Source: Homarus americanus (Eukaryota; Arthropoda; Malacostraca; Decapoda; Nephropidae). Taken from it: a stretch of DNA of 64,000 bases. Position 1 is the first letter of the stretch, and every line of letters starts with the position of its first letter. Made by a program: the position numbers and the translations under genes. Under the pieces are notes generated by a model. The model worked only from the letters and a program-made list of their open reading frames with translations, was not told the DNA's origin and searched no databases. Shown here piece by piece: positions 1-10,056 of this stretch. The stretch covers positions 501,496 through 565,495 of the forward strand of contig NW_024755055.1 of the NCBI RefSeq assembly GCF_018991925.1, in the 5' to 3' direction.

Positions 1-269
1 TTCTCTCTTCTCTTCTCCCAACAGCACACAGTATTGCCATTACATATTACTCAGAGCATGATAAGTACAAATTACAATATACATCTATTTATTTAGTTAT
101 ACAGTAGAGCCTCGATAGCCATGGAAATTAACTCCAGATCTGGCAACAGTTCTTGACTTCTTCAGAAAAATTAAAAACTTCTCCATAGTGTTTTTAATCA
201 CATGCTAAATTGACTTTCATTTTTTATTCTAAGATAACTATTTTATCAGTTGTTGAAGAAGATAGGTTG
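1..269. other. AT-rich non-coding DNA
   Basis: No open frame of note. A pyrimidine tract ending in CAG at 24 resembles a 3' splice site, but the frames after it close quickly, so no exon is called. Probably intronic to the + strand gene that ends at 6892 (inference). Confidence 0.4.
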
Positions 270-1130
270 AAGTTGCCATTATTTATAGTTTAAAGTTGCC
301 ATTAGTATTTGTAGTTTAAAGTTGCCATTATTTACAGTTTAAAGTTGTCATTATTTACAGTTTAAAGTTCCCATTATTTACAGTTTAAAGTTGCCATTAT
401 TTACAGTTTAAAGTTACCATTATTTATAGTTTAAAGTTGCCATTATTTACAGTTTAAAGTTGCCATTATTTGTAGTTTAAAGTTACCATTATTTACAGTT
501 TAAAGCTGCCATTATTTACAGTTTAAAGCTGCCATTATTTACAGTTTAAAGTTGCCATTACAGTGGGGTATGCTATAACGAATCTAATTGGTTCTAGAAC
601 CTTGTTCGTTATAGCATTCGTTCGTTATAGGATTAATTCGTTCCAGGCCCCCAAATACAACCACTTAACACTGAAAAATATAATATAAAATTGAAAAAAA
701 AAATTAAAAAAGTGCATAAATATGCATCTAAACCCCTGAAATAAAGAATATAATTAATACTTGTAATAAAAAAAACAATAAATTAGTAAAAAAAACAAAA
801 GAAAAAAAAATTTATTGTAGGAGTTTCGTTCGTTATAGCATTCTCAATTTTATAGGTAAAACCGTTCGTTGTAGGAATATTCGTAATAGAATCCATTCAT
901 TATAGCATACCCTACTGTATTTACAGTTTAAAGCTGCCATTATTTACAGTTTAGAGCTGCCATTATTTACAATTTAAAGTTGCCATTATTTACAGTTTAA
1001 ACTTACCATTATTTACAGTTTAAAGTTGCCATTATTTACAGTTTAAAGTTGCCATTATTTACAGTTTAAACTTACCATTATTTACAGTTTAAAGTTGCCA
1101 TTATTTACAGTTTAAAGTTGCCATTATTTG
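270..1130. repeat. 23-bp minisatellite, interrupted
   Basis: About 20 copies of a 23-bp unit, approximately TTGCCATTATTTACAGTTTA plus AAG, run on both sides of a 357-bp insertion at 561-917. Units differ by single substitutions (TTGCC/CTGCC/TTACC). Because the array is regular, the sequence before insertion can be read directly from neighbouring units. Confidence 0.95.
561..917. mobile_element. TA-flanked non-autonomous DNA transposon (MITE)
   Basis: The 357-bp element starts CAGTGGGGTATGCTATAACG and ends with the near inverse complement (CATTATAGCATACCCTACTG). It is flanked by TA at 559-560 and 918-919. In the surrounding minisatellite the uninterrupted unit reads CCATTATTTAC, so a single TA was duplicated on insertion. 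No transposase ORF is present. TA target and CAGT termini fit the Tc1/mariner-pogo superfamily; the exact family is inference. Confidence 0.9.
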
Positions 1131-3245
1131 TGTCTATATTGAAATTACTGTATTTTCCTCATAAGTTTTGTTCATAACCCACACCTAAGTAACAAGGGCG
1201 GAGGTGTCTATATCCTGTTGGAAGTGACTACATCCTGTTAAGTATAGGGAAAATACTATATCCTCACATAGCTGTTAACAAGTAAGGCAGCAATACTGTC
1301 AAAAATTACAAAATACAAAATACAGTAAATTAATTAGCATAACTCGGGTTCAAATATTTTTTTTTTTTTTCTTTATTTGGGTGAAAATAAAGTATTGTAG
1401 GATCTTAATTACAGGTACTATAATCAAAACCATGGCAGTAAGATTAATTCAGAGGTAAAAGTAAAATTATATAGATTTTTTTTTTACTTTGAGCGTTATT
1501 TGGTATTATTTTTTGAGTTGTGTTTAAGTCGTTGCAAGTTAAGTTAGTCTGTCTCTCTCTCTCTAGGAACATCGAGGTTCTACTGTGCCTTAATATATTT
1601 CTACCTATGTATTTACTGGATGTATATTTTCTTATTTTGAGGGTATTTTTATGTATGTGTGTGTGTTTATACATACTGTACACGCATACATACATAAGGT
1701 GAATTATACATGTAAGTTCAGGAATCATCGTTTCAAAATTGCAAAAAATGGGTCGTTGGCAGTTTACCTTCTATGTTATTTAAATTTTTAATGTTTGATA
1801 AATGTTGCGAAATGAACCTTAAGAACACCAAGAATAAGGCTCAGGTTCGCTTGTGATGTGACTTAGCAGAAAAATGGTGGCTTTAGTCTGCACTGTGAAG
1901 CACCTTATAAATTATCAAATATCTGTGGTATTTATATGTACAGTTGCCAGCACTTATGCCTGGTACAGTGGTTGGCATGTTTTGTGAGATGTGGCATCTA
2001 ACATTCTTAGTCTGCCTACTATTGTGAGGTTCCTTTCAGCCATTCTGGGGGGGTTTTAACATGATGTAAATAAACACAGAGGTGCCACATCTCACAAAAC
2101 ATGCCAACCACTGTACCAGGCATAAGTGCTGGCAACTGTACTTTGACTTTACAATTTATCAAATGTTTTAATAAGACTTGGTAGAATATTGATATAAAGT
2201 AGAGCAATATTCAATGATATATTTGTGTCACATCATCAACTGCGTAAAACTACCCAACCGAAAGAGTCTCTCCATTCAGAAATTGATTGGCCGTTGGGAT
2301 CTGTCTCTTATTACGACAGCAACTCATTATAATTCTTCTCAGTATTTTTTTTTTTATATGTTAGTGAAGATTATGGACGCTTTAGGCATAACTCCACGAA
2401 GTTTGTCTTTATTTTTAAAAGTATCGAGTTTGTCTAGTGTCCTTCAGCTCAAGTCACCCTCATTATACAGCTGTAAGATCTTAACAATGGTAGTCTGGAT
2501 TTTCAATAGTTTATAAATTAATTCTCCTCTTAACTGGAGACTTCAGGATACAACAAACTAATTGAATTAAGAAACAAAGATAACAGATAACTTTTTGAAA
2601 TCATTCATAGATTTTATATGTTTTATAATTAGAAGGATGAAATAATATATGAATAATTGAAAATCCAGGACCAAAAATATATTAACATTTATATTGAAAT
2701 TTACAAGAATTCTACACAACTATAATATTTCTTTATGTATTTACCATTGGCTTTTTTTTTGTAAATTCAAGTATATTTCATCTAATAAATAATTATTTTC
2801 TCAGTTACAATATGATTACAATAATTTGATTTAATATTTTCTCTCACTTGAGTATTATATAAATAAGGTATATTAGTGTTTATTTTTGTTACCGCAGTTA
2901 AATAAATATTGTAGAGTATATCGTAAACACAATAATTTTGATGTGACATTATCTCTCTGGAAAAATTCAAACATTCAAAAGGGTTTTTTAATCACCTGAG
3001 TACATAAAGTGTTTTTGAAGACTAAATTTTTGAGAAATTTCTTATAATGTTCCAATATTGAGATATTTGTAGGGTAATAAATTAGTGTTTGTTAAGTAAT
3101 GGTATTAAGTGAGTGGGGGTAGTTATTGGACACAAGAGTTGTACAGTACAGTATACAAGATGCACACTAAAGCCACCAGAACCAGAGATATTCTATAAGT
3201 CCAGAGTCGGGCTACACTACATGACTCCTCCCTTCTCCCACCAAG
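1131..3245. other. Intron-like AT-rich DNA
   Basis: Apart from the hairpin at 1938-2141 I see only AT-rich sequence with short homopolymers. No exon with supporting splice signals is visible. It lies directly upstream of the probable unc-13 exon at 3246 and is most simply intron sequence. Confidence 0.5.
1938..2141. repeat. Long near-perfect hairpin (~62-bp arms)
   Basis: Positions 1938-1999 and 2080-2141 are inverse complements over about 62 bp with one or two mismatches, separated by about 80 bp. Near-identical 12-mers (AAATTATCAAAT at 1909, AATTTATCAAAT at 2152) sit outside but are offset from the arms. It may be a small foldback element inside an intron. Confidence 0.9.
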
Positions 3246-3416
3246 TTCCCGCAAACGACAGTAAGTTTCCGGGTAAGGCCAAGAAAAAGAAAAAGGAGGA
3301 ATATGTACCGGTGGATGAAGAGGAGGACGAGGAAGAACCCGAAGCCGAGGACGATAACGACGATCCGATTAAGCCGATCCAAACCCGAAAGAAACTGAGT
3401 TTGAGCGATAAGCGAG
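3246..3416 (+). CDS. Probable unc-13 exon: lysine-rich then acidic linker
   Basis: A 171-nt open segment follows a strong pyrimidine tract ending CACCAAG and stops at CGAG|GTAAAG. It encodes a basic run (GKAKKKKKEEYVPVDEEED), an acidic run of mixed E and D, and a K/R/S-rich end (QTRKKLSLSDKRG). Both boundaries are phase 1, so the exon could be skipped without a frameshift. Its 3' phase matches the next exon at 4633. No known domain is recognised; it would sit between the MUN domain, whose exons lie outside the window, and the C2C domain. The alternative acceptor is after CGACAG (3261). Membership of unc-13 rests on phase, order and strand, not on homology. Confidence 0.5.
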
Positions 3417-4632
3417 GTAAAGATGAGGGATCGGGAGTATGCACAGTCAAGCCTCGTCTCCTCTTCTCCTAGCGAGTAGCGTCTTCCTAGAAAGAAAAAA
3501 ATATATACATACATTTAGTTTTTGATGGGTTCGTAAAACGAGTCAAAGTGACTGTGACTGTGAGACTCCTGTGCAATATTTCCATTAACTTTATCTCCTT
3601 CTGGATCTGTGTCACACGTTTAATATTGCCAGAGACGTCACAAGCACTGGACAAGACGAGATGTCGTAAAATCACGAGACTGTCGCGCTTATTTTGGGGT
3701 CCCGCGCTTCCCAAGAGCACGGGACCCTCGAGTAAGAACGAGCAGTTCCCGTCTTGGGGAGTAGTGAGTTTACGAACTCAGCCTTAGAGAGAATGGCATC
3801 ATTCCACCTAGCGAGGAACCGTAGCATCCAATATGATATAAACTAGAGCATCTTGTGGTTCGGCAGTTTTCCGTCTGCAGCTTGACACGACAATGCTTGT
3901 GTCTGGACGCGATTCAAATATGCAGAACCTTAAATGTATTACAAAATTAGAACAATATTTGTTATATAGAAATGCTAATTGTAATAACTGTAATTCTGTT
4001 TAACATTTCAAAGTATGGTTCATTGTCAGATGCTTCAACTATCCCCAAACATTTACCCTCTTTTCAGTTTTTTACCACGACTGCATTTTTGATCGTCCAG
4101 CGCGAGCGTGTACAGTACCGTCACGTGGTCCCTAGTACAGCCCTCAGCGTGACGACAAAGAAAACATTTAACACTGGTTTTGTTTGGGCTTGTCTTTGAC
4201 ATCTATCAGTCTTCAGTTTCCCCCAGAGAATATTGTAGCAGATGCTTTTAACCTTGTCGTGACACACACGGGCATTGTCTTGGATGTCGCGAGAATGTTC
4301 GGCCATTATTGTGGAATGCATTTTTCTGTCTTGTGACTTTCATCTTCCATACATTTGTCTTATTGATGTTGTAGAAGTTTGTTGTTTATCTCACAGCATG
4401 TTGTCTGTCGTAGTCTGCCGTACTAAAATATAATACGTATTACTGACGAGAATTAATTTTATATATAATATGCATGCCTTAGCAGTATTATTTTCTTTAC
4501 ATATAAATAATTTTTAAACATTAACATTGATACAAAAAGTTAATATTTTGTATAGTTTTATATAGTACAGTGGGTCACTCTCTGGTGCAACACACATAGA
4601 TATTATTCAGCCTGTGCCACACTTTCCTTCAG
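3417..4632 (+). other. Intron between probable unc-13 exons
   Basis: Begins GTAAAG and ends in a pyrimidine tract plus CAG at 4630-4632. Contents are ordinary mixed sequence. Short open frames at 3548-3787 and 3972-4199 have no splice support or recognisable similarity. Confidence 0.5.
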
Positions 4633-4875
4633 TTCTTGAAGTTGTAGTAAGAGTCTGGTCAATACATAAGACATATGGAGAGATTATTTGCACCTCGGCC
4701 AAACTCACGCCACACTCTGTAGCGACCCCCACCGAGTCCTTCGTCGTCACCGCGTACGTTCTCACCGTACCGTCACCCGCAGGTTCTACCGAAGAAGGCA
4801 CCGTCGGAGAAATCAGCATTCAGGTGGACCTGTACACTCATCCGGGGACTGGGGAACAAAGGATCAATGTCAAGG
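4633..4875 (+). CDS. unc-13: unc-13 exon: linker and start of C2C domain
   Basis: This exon follows the acceptor CACTTTCCTTCAG and ends at AAGG|GTGAGT (phase 1). Its last 25 or so residues, around EISIQVDLYTHPGTGEQ, match the strand that opens the C-terminal C2 (C2C) domain of UNC-13/Munc13 proteins, which prime synaptic vesicles by opening syntaxin at the presynaptic active zone. The first ~55 residues (VLEVVVRVWSIHKTYGEI onward) are not recognised and may be lineage-specific, or the true acceptor may be the one at 4721-4722, which gives the same phase. The splice joins GTCAAG-G to TC-GTG of the next exon and rebuilds the family-typical VKVVAAND run. Confidence 0.85.
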
Positions 4876-5485
4876 GTGAGTGACCTTTTGTGTCGATCCT
4901 CTCTGTGTCTGTGTAGCATTGAAACCTAACTTTTGGTGATCATGTTTTAAGGTTACGAATCAAAGTGTTATTGATATTTACTTTAATTACTTATTCTTAT
5001 ACAGTATCATCATAAACTCTGAACGATGGTACGGAATTTTCTCTGCGATTATAACGAAGGGAAAATACACGTGCTAGTTTTCCCTAACGAGTAACGTAAA
5101 GACTCGGCCGGTAACTTTGACGGTGTCAAAAATCCTGTTGAGAGTTTATGATTCATATACTTGGTAGTTGCCACCATACAATTTTTTAGAGACTTGTACA
5201 AAGATTTTTATTTCCTCGGCCGTGTCGGTTAGTTCTTGGAATACCGTTCCCGACCGACGCGGAGATTATTTTTGTCCGGCACACATAACCTGACCTAACC
5301 TTCACGGTGTTTACCTCTCCATTCTTATGTCACATAATGGCATGTTCTGTATGATGAGTCAAATGGCAATGTAAATAAAATGTAATTTGTAACAATCAGT
5401 ATTGGTTATTCAGAAAGATTAATACTGTAACTGTATTTTGATTTAGATACCAACTTGACATTTATTATATCATTTGTGTACGTAG
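4876..5485 (+). other. unc-13 intron
   Basis: Starts GTGAGT and ends at ACGTAG (5485). AT-rich, no other feature seen. The acceptor lacks a strong pyrimidine tract, but the phase and protein match leave little doubt. Confidence 0.8.
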
Positions 5486-5651
5486 TCGTGGCAGCCAACG
5501 ATCTCCGGTGGCCGACAACAGCCGGGGGAATGTTCAGACCCTTCGTCGAGGTCAACCTGATCGGTCCTCACTTGGCCGACAAGAAGAGAAAGTTTGCCAC
5601 GAAATCCAAATCCAACAGCTGGTCGCCCAAGTACAACGAGAGTGTCCAATT
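5486..5651 (+). CDS. unc-13: unc-13 exon: core of C2C domain
   Basis: 166 nt, entering in phase 1 and leaving in phase 2 (CAATT|GTAAGT). It encodes [20 protein letters not shown], then a stretch containing [20 protein letters not shown] and [15 protein letters not shown]. This run is diagnostic for the C2C domain of UNC-13/Munc13. A two-residue insertion (PTTAGG) is seen against the TSG/TTG loop I recall from relatives. C2C domains of this family lack the aspartates of calcium-binding C2 domains and are thought to contact membrane, which agrees with the few aspartates here. Confidence 0.96.
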
Positions 5652-6349
5652 GTAAGTTTTCTCTCGTCACATAGAACCATTATCAACATAGGTCTGTAAG
5701 AGGGTAGAAGCAACACATAAGTCATTGGGAAAGAAAATTAGAGCCAAGAATCACGGCAGGAGAAATATGCGCGGGGGAAAAACCGCGTCGAGAAAATTTA
5801 GGAGCGTACAACCCATCGTGGTCGGTGGAATAGGGAAGAAGGTTTATTTTGAGTGATTTTATTGTGGAAGTTGTAGATACGGAATGCAAGGGAGAACGAT
5901 TGACCCAGTAAGTGGATTATTAAGGATAGGATCCGTCAGTGGGTCTATGTCACGGGAATGACATGAAACTATCATGACATATTTGTTTATTAACCTGAAG
6001 TGGTATATGAAAATGGGAGTTTTACTTATTAAGCAACTCACTAAGCAAAAATAATTACAACAAAACCTGTAAGTAATGTGCACAGGATTAATTCTACTGC
6101 CAGACAGGGTAGATAAGGCGTACCTGTTGCGCTGCGGTCTCCGGTAACCCTTGCTATCAGGGGGCTGCCACTCCCTAAATATTTGGATGCGGTTCGAAAA
6201 GATGTTTAGCTTAGTTACTTATATTTAAAATTTTTTGTGTTCTTTTCCTCACTTATATTATGAAAATGCTAAGTGTTTTGTAAAGTAAGGTACAACTATG
6301 GAAATTAGTAATTATGCATAAAAATTCACGAATATTATCCTGTTTTCAG
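5652..6349 (+). other. unc-13 intron
   Basis: Starts GTAAGT and ends CTGTTTTCAG at 6349. No repeat or other gene is seen inside. Confidence 0.85.
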
Positions 6350-6476
6350 CTTAATTGGGAGTGAAGAAAGTCCAAAGAGCTTTGAGCTTCACATCTGCGT
6401 GAAGGACTACTGCTTTGCACGCGACGACCGGCTCGTCGGCGTGGCCGTGCTTCAGCTGAGAGATATCGTTGACCAG
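6350..6476 (+). CDS. unc-13: unc-13 exon: C2C domain, second half
   Basis: 127 nt after TGTTTTCAG; the first C completes the TT-C (Phe) codon split by the intron. It encodes [20 protein letters not shown] followed by [20 protein letters not shown] and VDQ, then GTATCG in phase 0. The [19 protein letters not shown] pattern is highly characteristic of the UNC-13 C2C domain, and [12 protein letters not shown] agrees with the arthropod form as I recall it. Confidence 0.97.
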
Positions 6477-6730
6477 GTATCGTTATTTCTCACTTTGATT
6501 TTCTGAACACTCAAATATTACACAAATAAGTCATTTGTATCACTGTGTTAGTACAGTATGTGAAAAAACTTTGTTGAATTTTGAAGTGATGAAAAATTAT
6601 TATCGGGTAAACTTGTAATGAGCATAACATTTGATTTCTTGACGAAGTCGAGCTCTTCATTACTAGTGGCAGACACTCTGACGTGTCACGCGATTTGTCA
6701 TTTTCTTAGAAGTGTTTGGCATCTCTTCAG
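6477..6730 (+). other. unc-13 intron
   Basis: 254 bp from GTATCG to CTCTTCAG at 6730. No other content noted. Confidence 0.85.
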
Positions 6731-6892
6731 GGCTCCTGCGCGACATGGCTCTCCCTGGGTAAGCGATGCCACATGGACGAAACCGGATGGACAGTGCTGA
6801 GAATTCTGAGTCAGCGCACCAACGACGAGGTAGCAAAGGAGTTCGTCAAGCTCAAGTCTGAAGTGAGAGGCGAGCCACCCATCACCCAGTAG
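6731..6892 (+). CDS. unc-13: unc-13 terminal exon with stop codon
   Basis: 162 nt in phase 0. It encodes [20 protein letters not shown], then [20 protein letters not shown] and [13 protein letters not shown], ending at TAG (6890-6892). The [22 protein letters not shown] run is the conserved extreme C-terminus of UNC-13/Munc13. The tail after LKSE is short and variable, as expected for the family. The exon completes the C2C domain, so the window holds only the last part of a large gene whose C1, C2B and MUN regions lie upstream. Confidence 0.97.
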   Translation, partial: GSCATWLSLGKRCHMDETGWTVLRILSQRTNDEVAKEFVKLKSEVRGEPPITQ

Positions 6893-8269
6893 ACAGATTG
6901 AAGAGGGAGCATTATGCTCCAGTGCAAAGTTTGCCTCCATCATCCAGCGACGGACGACAACGGTCGGGTCGTGTCGGCCGTCGGCAAAAAAGGAGGGAAC
7001 TCCGGCGAGGGGCTCCCGGCAGAGGAGGACACCGGAAGACCCATCACGGGATCGTCGGAGGGCCGAGTCCAGAGGCGACCGCCGACGTCCGCGGAGACTC
7101 GTTCCGTGCGAAGTTTGCGCGCACGGCTGCCGACGGATGAAAAATAAGCACAAACACTAATTGGGTGGACATTTGGGGTAATTAAATGGTTGAATTAATT
7201 TAGGGATTTAATCAAACTTTAGACCGAGAGATTTTTGACGGACCGATTCGTCGGCGCCCTTCCGGAACGTCGCACAGAAAGCAGAAGTCATCCAAAAGAG
7301 AGACGCGGCCGTGCACGACCACGAGAGGGAACGGGTGCGATACGGCATCGCGAACGACGACGACGACGACCCCGGACTACACGGGCGGACCGTCGAGAAG
7401 GCACGAGAAATAAGCGCAGAGTTACAAAATAGAAATCCGTACAGAAGCTGCGCGTTCTCGTTTCAATGGAATACAAGTTCTCTGCTCTTCCAAAACCTTG
7501 TTTAAAAGTTTGTAAAATAGTATTTTGAGTCATTTAAAGATGATGGTGTTCATTCTGTATAATACAATACTGGTAAGATGTACAACATATACACCAGTTG
7601 CAGTAATATATTATTCCGAAGGAAGCGTCCCGGTAGCTTCGAGCGCCCACGCGGCCGAAGTCGCGCGACTGTCCCATTTTTTGTGGTGGCGTGAAAGAAA
7701 ACAACCGAACCTTAAGGGTTACTTTCCCATTTGCTGTTAAATGGTCATAGGGTAAGTCTACTGTTTTGTGCTGCATTACTCTTTTACTTCTCTTTAAGCG
7801 AGAAAATAATGAATATTTGAATTAATCACGTGATTTAAGTTGTGAGCACAAACTCTTATTTTTCTATGTGATCTTGGCACATATTATCAAAAGGTGCACA
7901 TTCATATTTCGCCTTTGACCTCAGATTCAATAAGCAATCCATTGTACATATCATTTTACCATTAGGTTAGTCCTCGTCTGTAATTATGAATAATTGGGTG
8001 ATTGTTATGTATTTTCCTAACTTTTACTTTAACCGGTTCAGGTCCACTACGTCGGACAGGGGAAGCACGAGGATACGGCGTCGACCGTTCTACTAGTCTA
8101 TTAGCGGTGCATTTATTTGTCTCGCAACCGGCAAGAGTAAGCCCAAGTCGGTTAGTAATTAAAGCCCATTTTCCTACTCACAACACAGAGAAAATGTCTT
8201 TTAGTTGCGGGCTTTCTCGGGCTCACTGTGGCTCTTGGCGTGGCATCCGTCGCTAGTCGGCGTCTAGCG
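6893..8269 (+). other. unc-13 3' flank, CpG-rich then AT-rich
   Basis: Positions 6893-7420 are unusually rich in CG dinucleotides and open in several frames on both strands, but no frame continues from the stop or has splice signals. The remainder is mixed. No AATAAA is obvious close to the stop, so the 3' UTR end is not placed. Possible AATAAA at 8661. Confidence 0.45.
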
Positions 8270-8306
8270 CGCGTGTGTGCGTGTGTGTGTATGTGCGTGT
8301 GCGTGT
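8270..8306. repeat. GT-rich microsatellite
   Basis: Imperfect (GT)n/(GTGC) run immediately before duplicated block X. Confidence 0.8.
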
Positions 8307-8327
8307 TTCGTCTGGACCGTCGGTGTG

Positions 8328-9100
8328 TTTTCTTAACGAACGGGCACATATTGTACCTGTTAAATATTGGCACGTTTGAACTCTCGCAGCGACGGGTACC
8401 GACGACCGGGTAGCCGTAGGTATCCGCGGATATTTTTTACAAGGCGTGGAGCAGCAGCAGAGCAACAGAGGTTACTGAGCCCAGGTCAAAATGATGTCCA
8501 GGTGTTATAATAGGGATTGGTCACTTGTGTTTTCATAATTACTCTATAAGAAAACGAGCATCTATACACAAAAGTGTAACGAGAACTTTAAAAACGGAAG
8601 AAAATGTACATTAATGGGAAACGGTAGCTTAAATTCAGGGGATGACATTGGTAAACGGGTAATAAAACAAGGTAAAAATGAAATAGAAATCATACGAAAT
8701 ATATTTGTTACTTTTAAATATTTCATATCGGAAAAAAAAATGAATAGCTTTAGAAATTGAAGCCGGTGGGATTTTACGATCGGTCGTCAATCCTCAGTAA
8801 CGACGTTGTCCGCTGCTCTGAAGGTATACCCCGTTGGCTAACTAGGCGTCGAGAAGATGGAAGCCCCGGGGAGGCCAATGGTAGGGAGAGGCACGAGAAG
8901 TTAGGCGATCTAGAAGTCACGACGGGAAGAGAAGCGCCCTTGTAGGTTACTGAAGGAGAAAGTCCTGTTTGTGGAAGTATATAGACATGGCAGAGGAAAG
9001 TTGTGTGACCTGAGAGGCTGAACAGGTGGAAGAAATTGATTTTTAGGGGGAGGGATTAAAACACACGGGGAGAGAGTCGTCAAGGTAAAGTAGATGAAGG
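8328..9100. repeat. Duplicated block X, copy 1 (CpG-rich)
   Basis: Direct-repeat partner of 15010-15640. Shared runs include GGGCACATATT, TGTTAAA(T/C)ATTGGCACGT, GAGCCCAGGTCAAAATGATG and GGCCAATGGTAGGGAGA. This copy keeps CG where the other has TG or CA. It has about 210 bp (roughly 8650-8870) absent from copy 2. No coding potential seen. Confidence 0.85.
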
Positions 9101-9972
9101 GGGCCTTAAAAGAGAACTGGTGAAAGAGGCTGAAAACACACTATAAGATTGATGGCTAGAAATTTAGATAATTTTTTTTCTAGAAATTGACAGGAGGAGG
9201 AAGGGGAAAGTTGGGGGAAAATATGTCTTTGGGAGCAAAAGTGGAAGAGGGAAACCTCTGTAGGGGTGCCGGTGGAACAAGAGAGGGGGAAAAGACGTAG
9301 AAATGCCCAGAGACAGGTAAGAGACGGACGGAAGTGCCGTCGGAAGGCCATAAGGAGAGCAACTGCATGACTGTGCGAGCAAGGATAAGCAGAATCTTCC
9401 AATTGTGTGTACATAGTTGTCCCTTATACCTAAAGGAAAAAAGAAAAACTCTCCTGCTATACCATTCTGTTGTCCAGTTTTTCCTCCATAGCACAGCGAG
9501 CATGCTTGGGATGTTAGGAACTTTGCACTCACCCTAAAGTGAAAGATTGAGTTACCCCTTTGATTATATTTTATTTTTTGCCTATTTTTTTTTAGTACGA
9601 GGCGAGCGAGATCCGCGTGCACGTCGTAACATCCCGGGCACGTTCCGTTACCGATCCTAACTTATCTTGTTACGTGTTGGCATGCCGTTTCCAACTCCTA
9701 GAGGTCGGGGGGATTCTTGCCTCTGTACCCAGGGCGAACGTAGAGGTTCTCGGATTCCCCCCCACGCACCTCACCTAGATTTTTATGATACCACCTTACT
9801 AACCTATTGCAGCATGAATGGCGTGGTGATCATTTCAGGATGTGTAAAGAGGCTCTACAGGAAATATGTGAAGTCTCAGTTCAAAGCTTTTGAGTCATTA
9901 CACTCATCTTGATGTAAATATGTCATTTATCATTGTGAGTGCGATAAAAATCAATACCTATTTGATCTGTCA
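9101..9972. other. Intergenic sequence, no gene supported
   Basis: Contains a purine-rich stretch (9100-9350) that leaves long open frames on the minus strand. These look like composition artefacts and have no recognisable similarity. Confidence 0.4.
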
Positions 9973-10056
9973 AGTTCTCTGTCTCTCTCTCTTTCTCCAT
10001 CTCTCTCTTTTTCTCCATCTCTCTCTCTTTCTCCATCTCTCTCTCTCTCTTTTAGT
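9973..10056. repeat. TCTC/TTTCTCCATC pyrimidine minisatellite
   Basis: About four ~18-bp units of (TC)n followed by TTTCTCCATC. Confidence 0.85.

Noticed and set aside
1..90. Strong 3' splice-site-like start (pyrimidines then CAG) as a coding exon
   Set aside because: The only open continuation is short, ends at a stop near 90 and looks like AT-rich random sequence.
1909..2163. Target-site duplication (AAATTATCAAAT/AATTTATCAAAT) for the 1938-2141 hairpin
   Set aside because: The 12-mers are offset by 17 and 10 bp from the arms and not identical, so they cannot be claimed as a true duplication.
6698..7153. 151-codon minus-strand ORF over the unc-13 last exon and 3' flank
   Set aside because: It overlaps the real exon in antisense and continues into CpG-rich DNA where all frames are open. 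No domain or splice evidence.
9164..9622. Overlapping 102-152 codon minus-strand ORFs
   Set aside because: They lie opposite a purine-rich tract; leucine/serine/proline-rich translation is a composition artefact.
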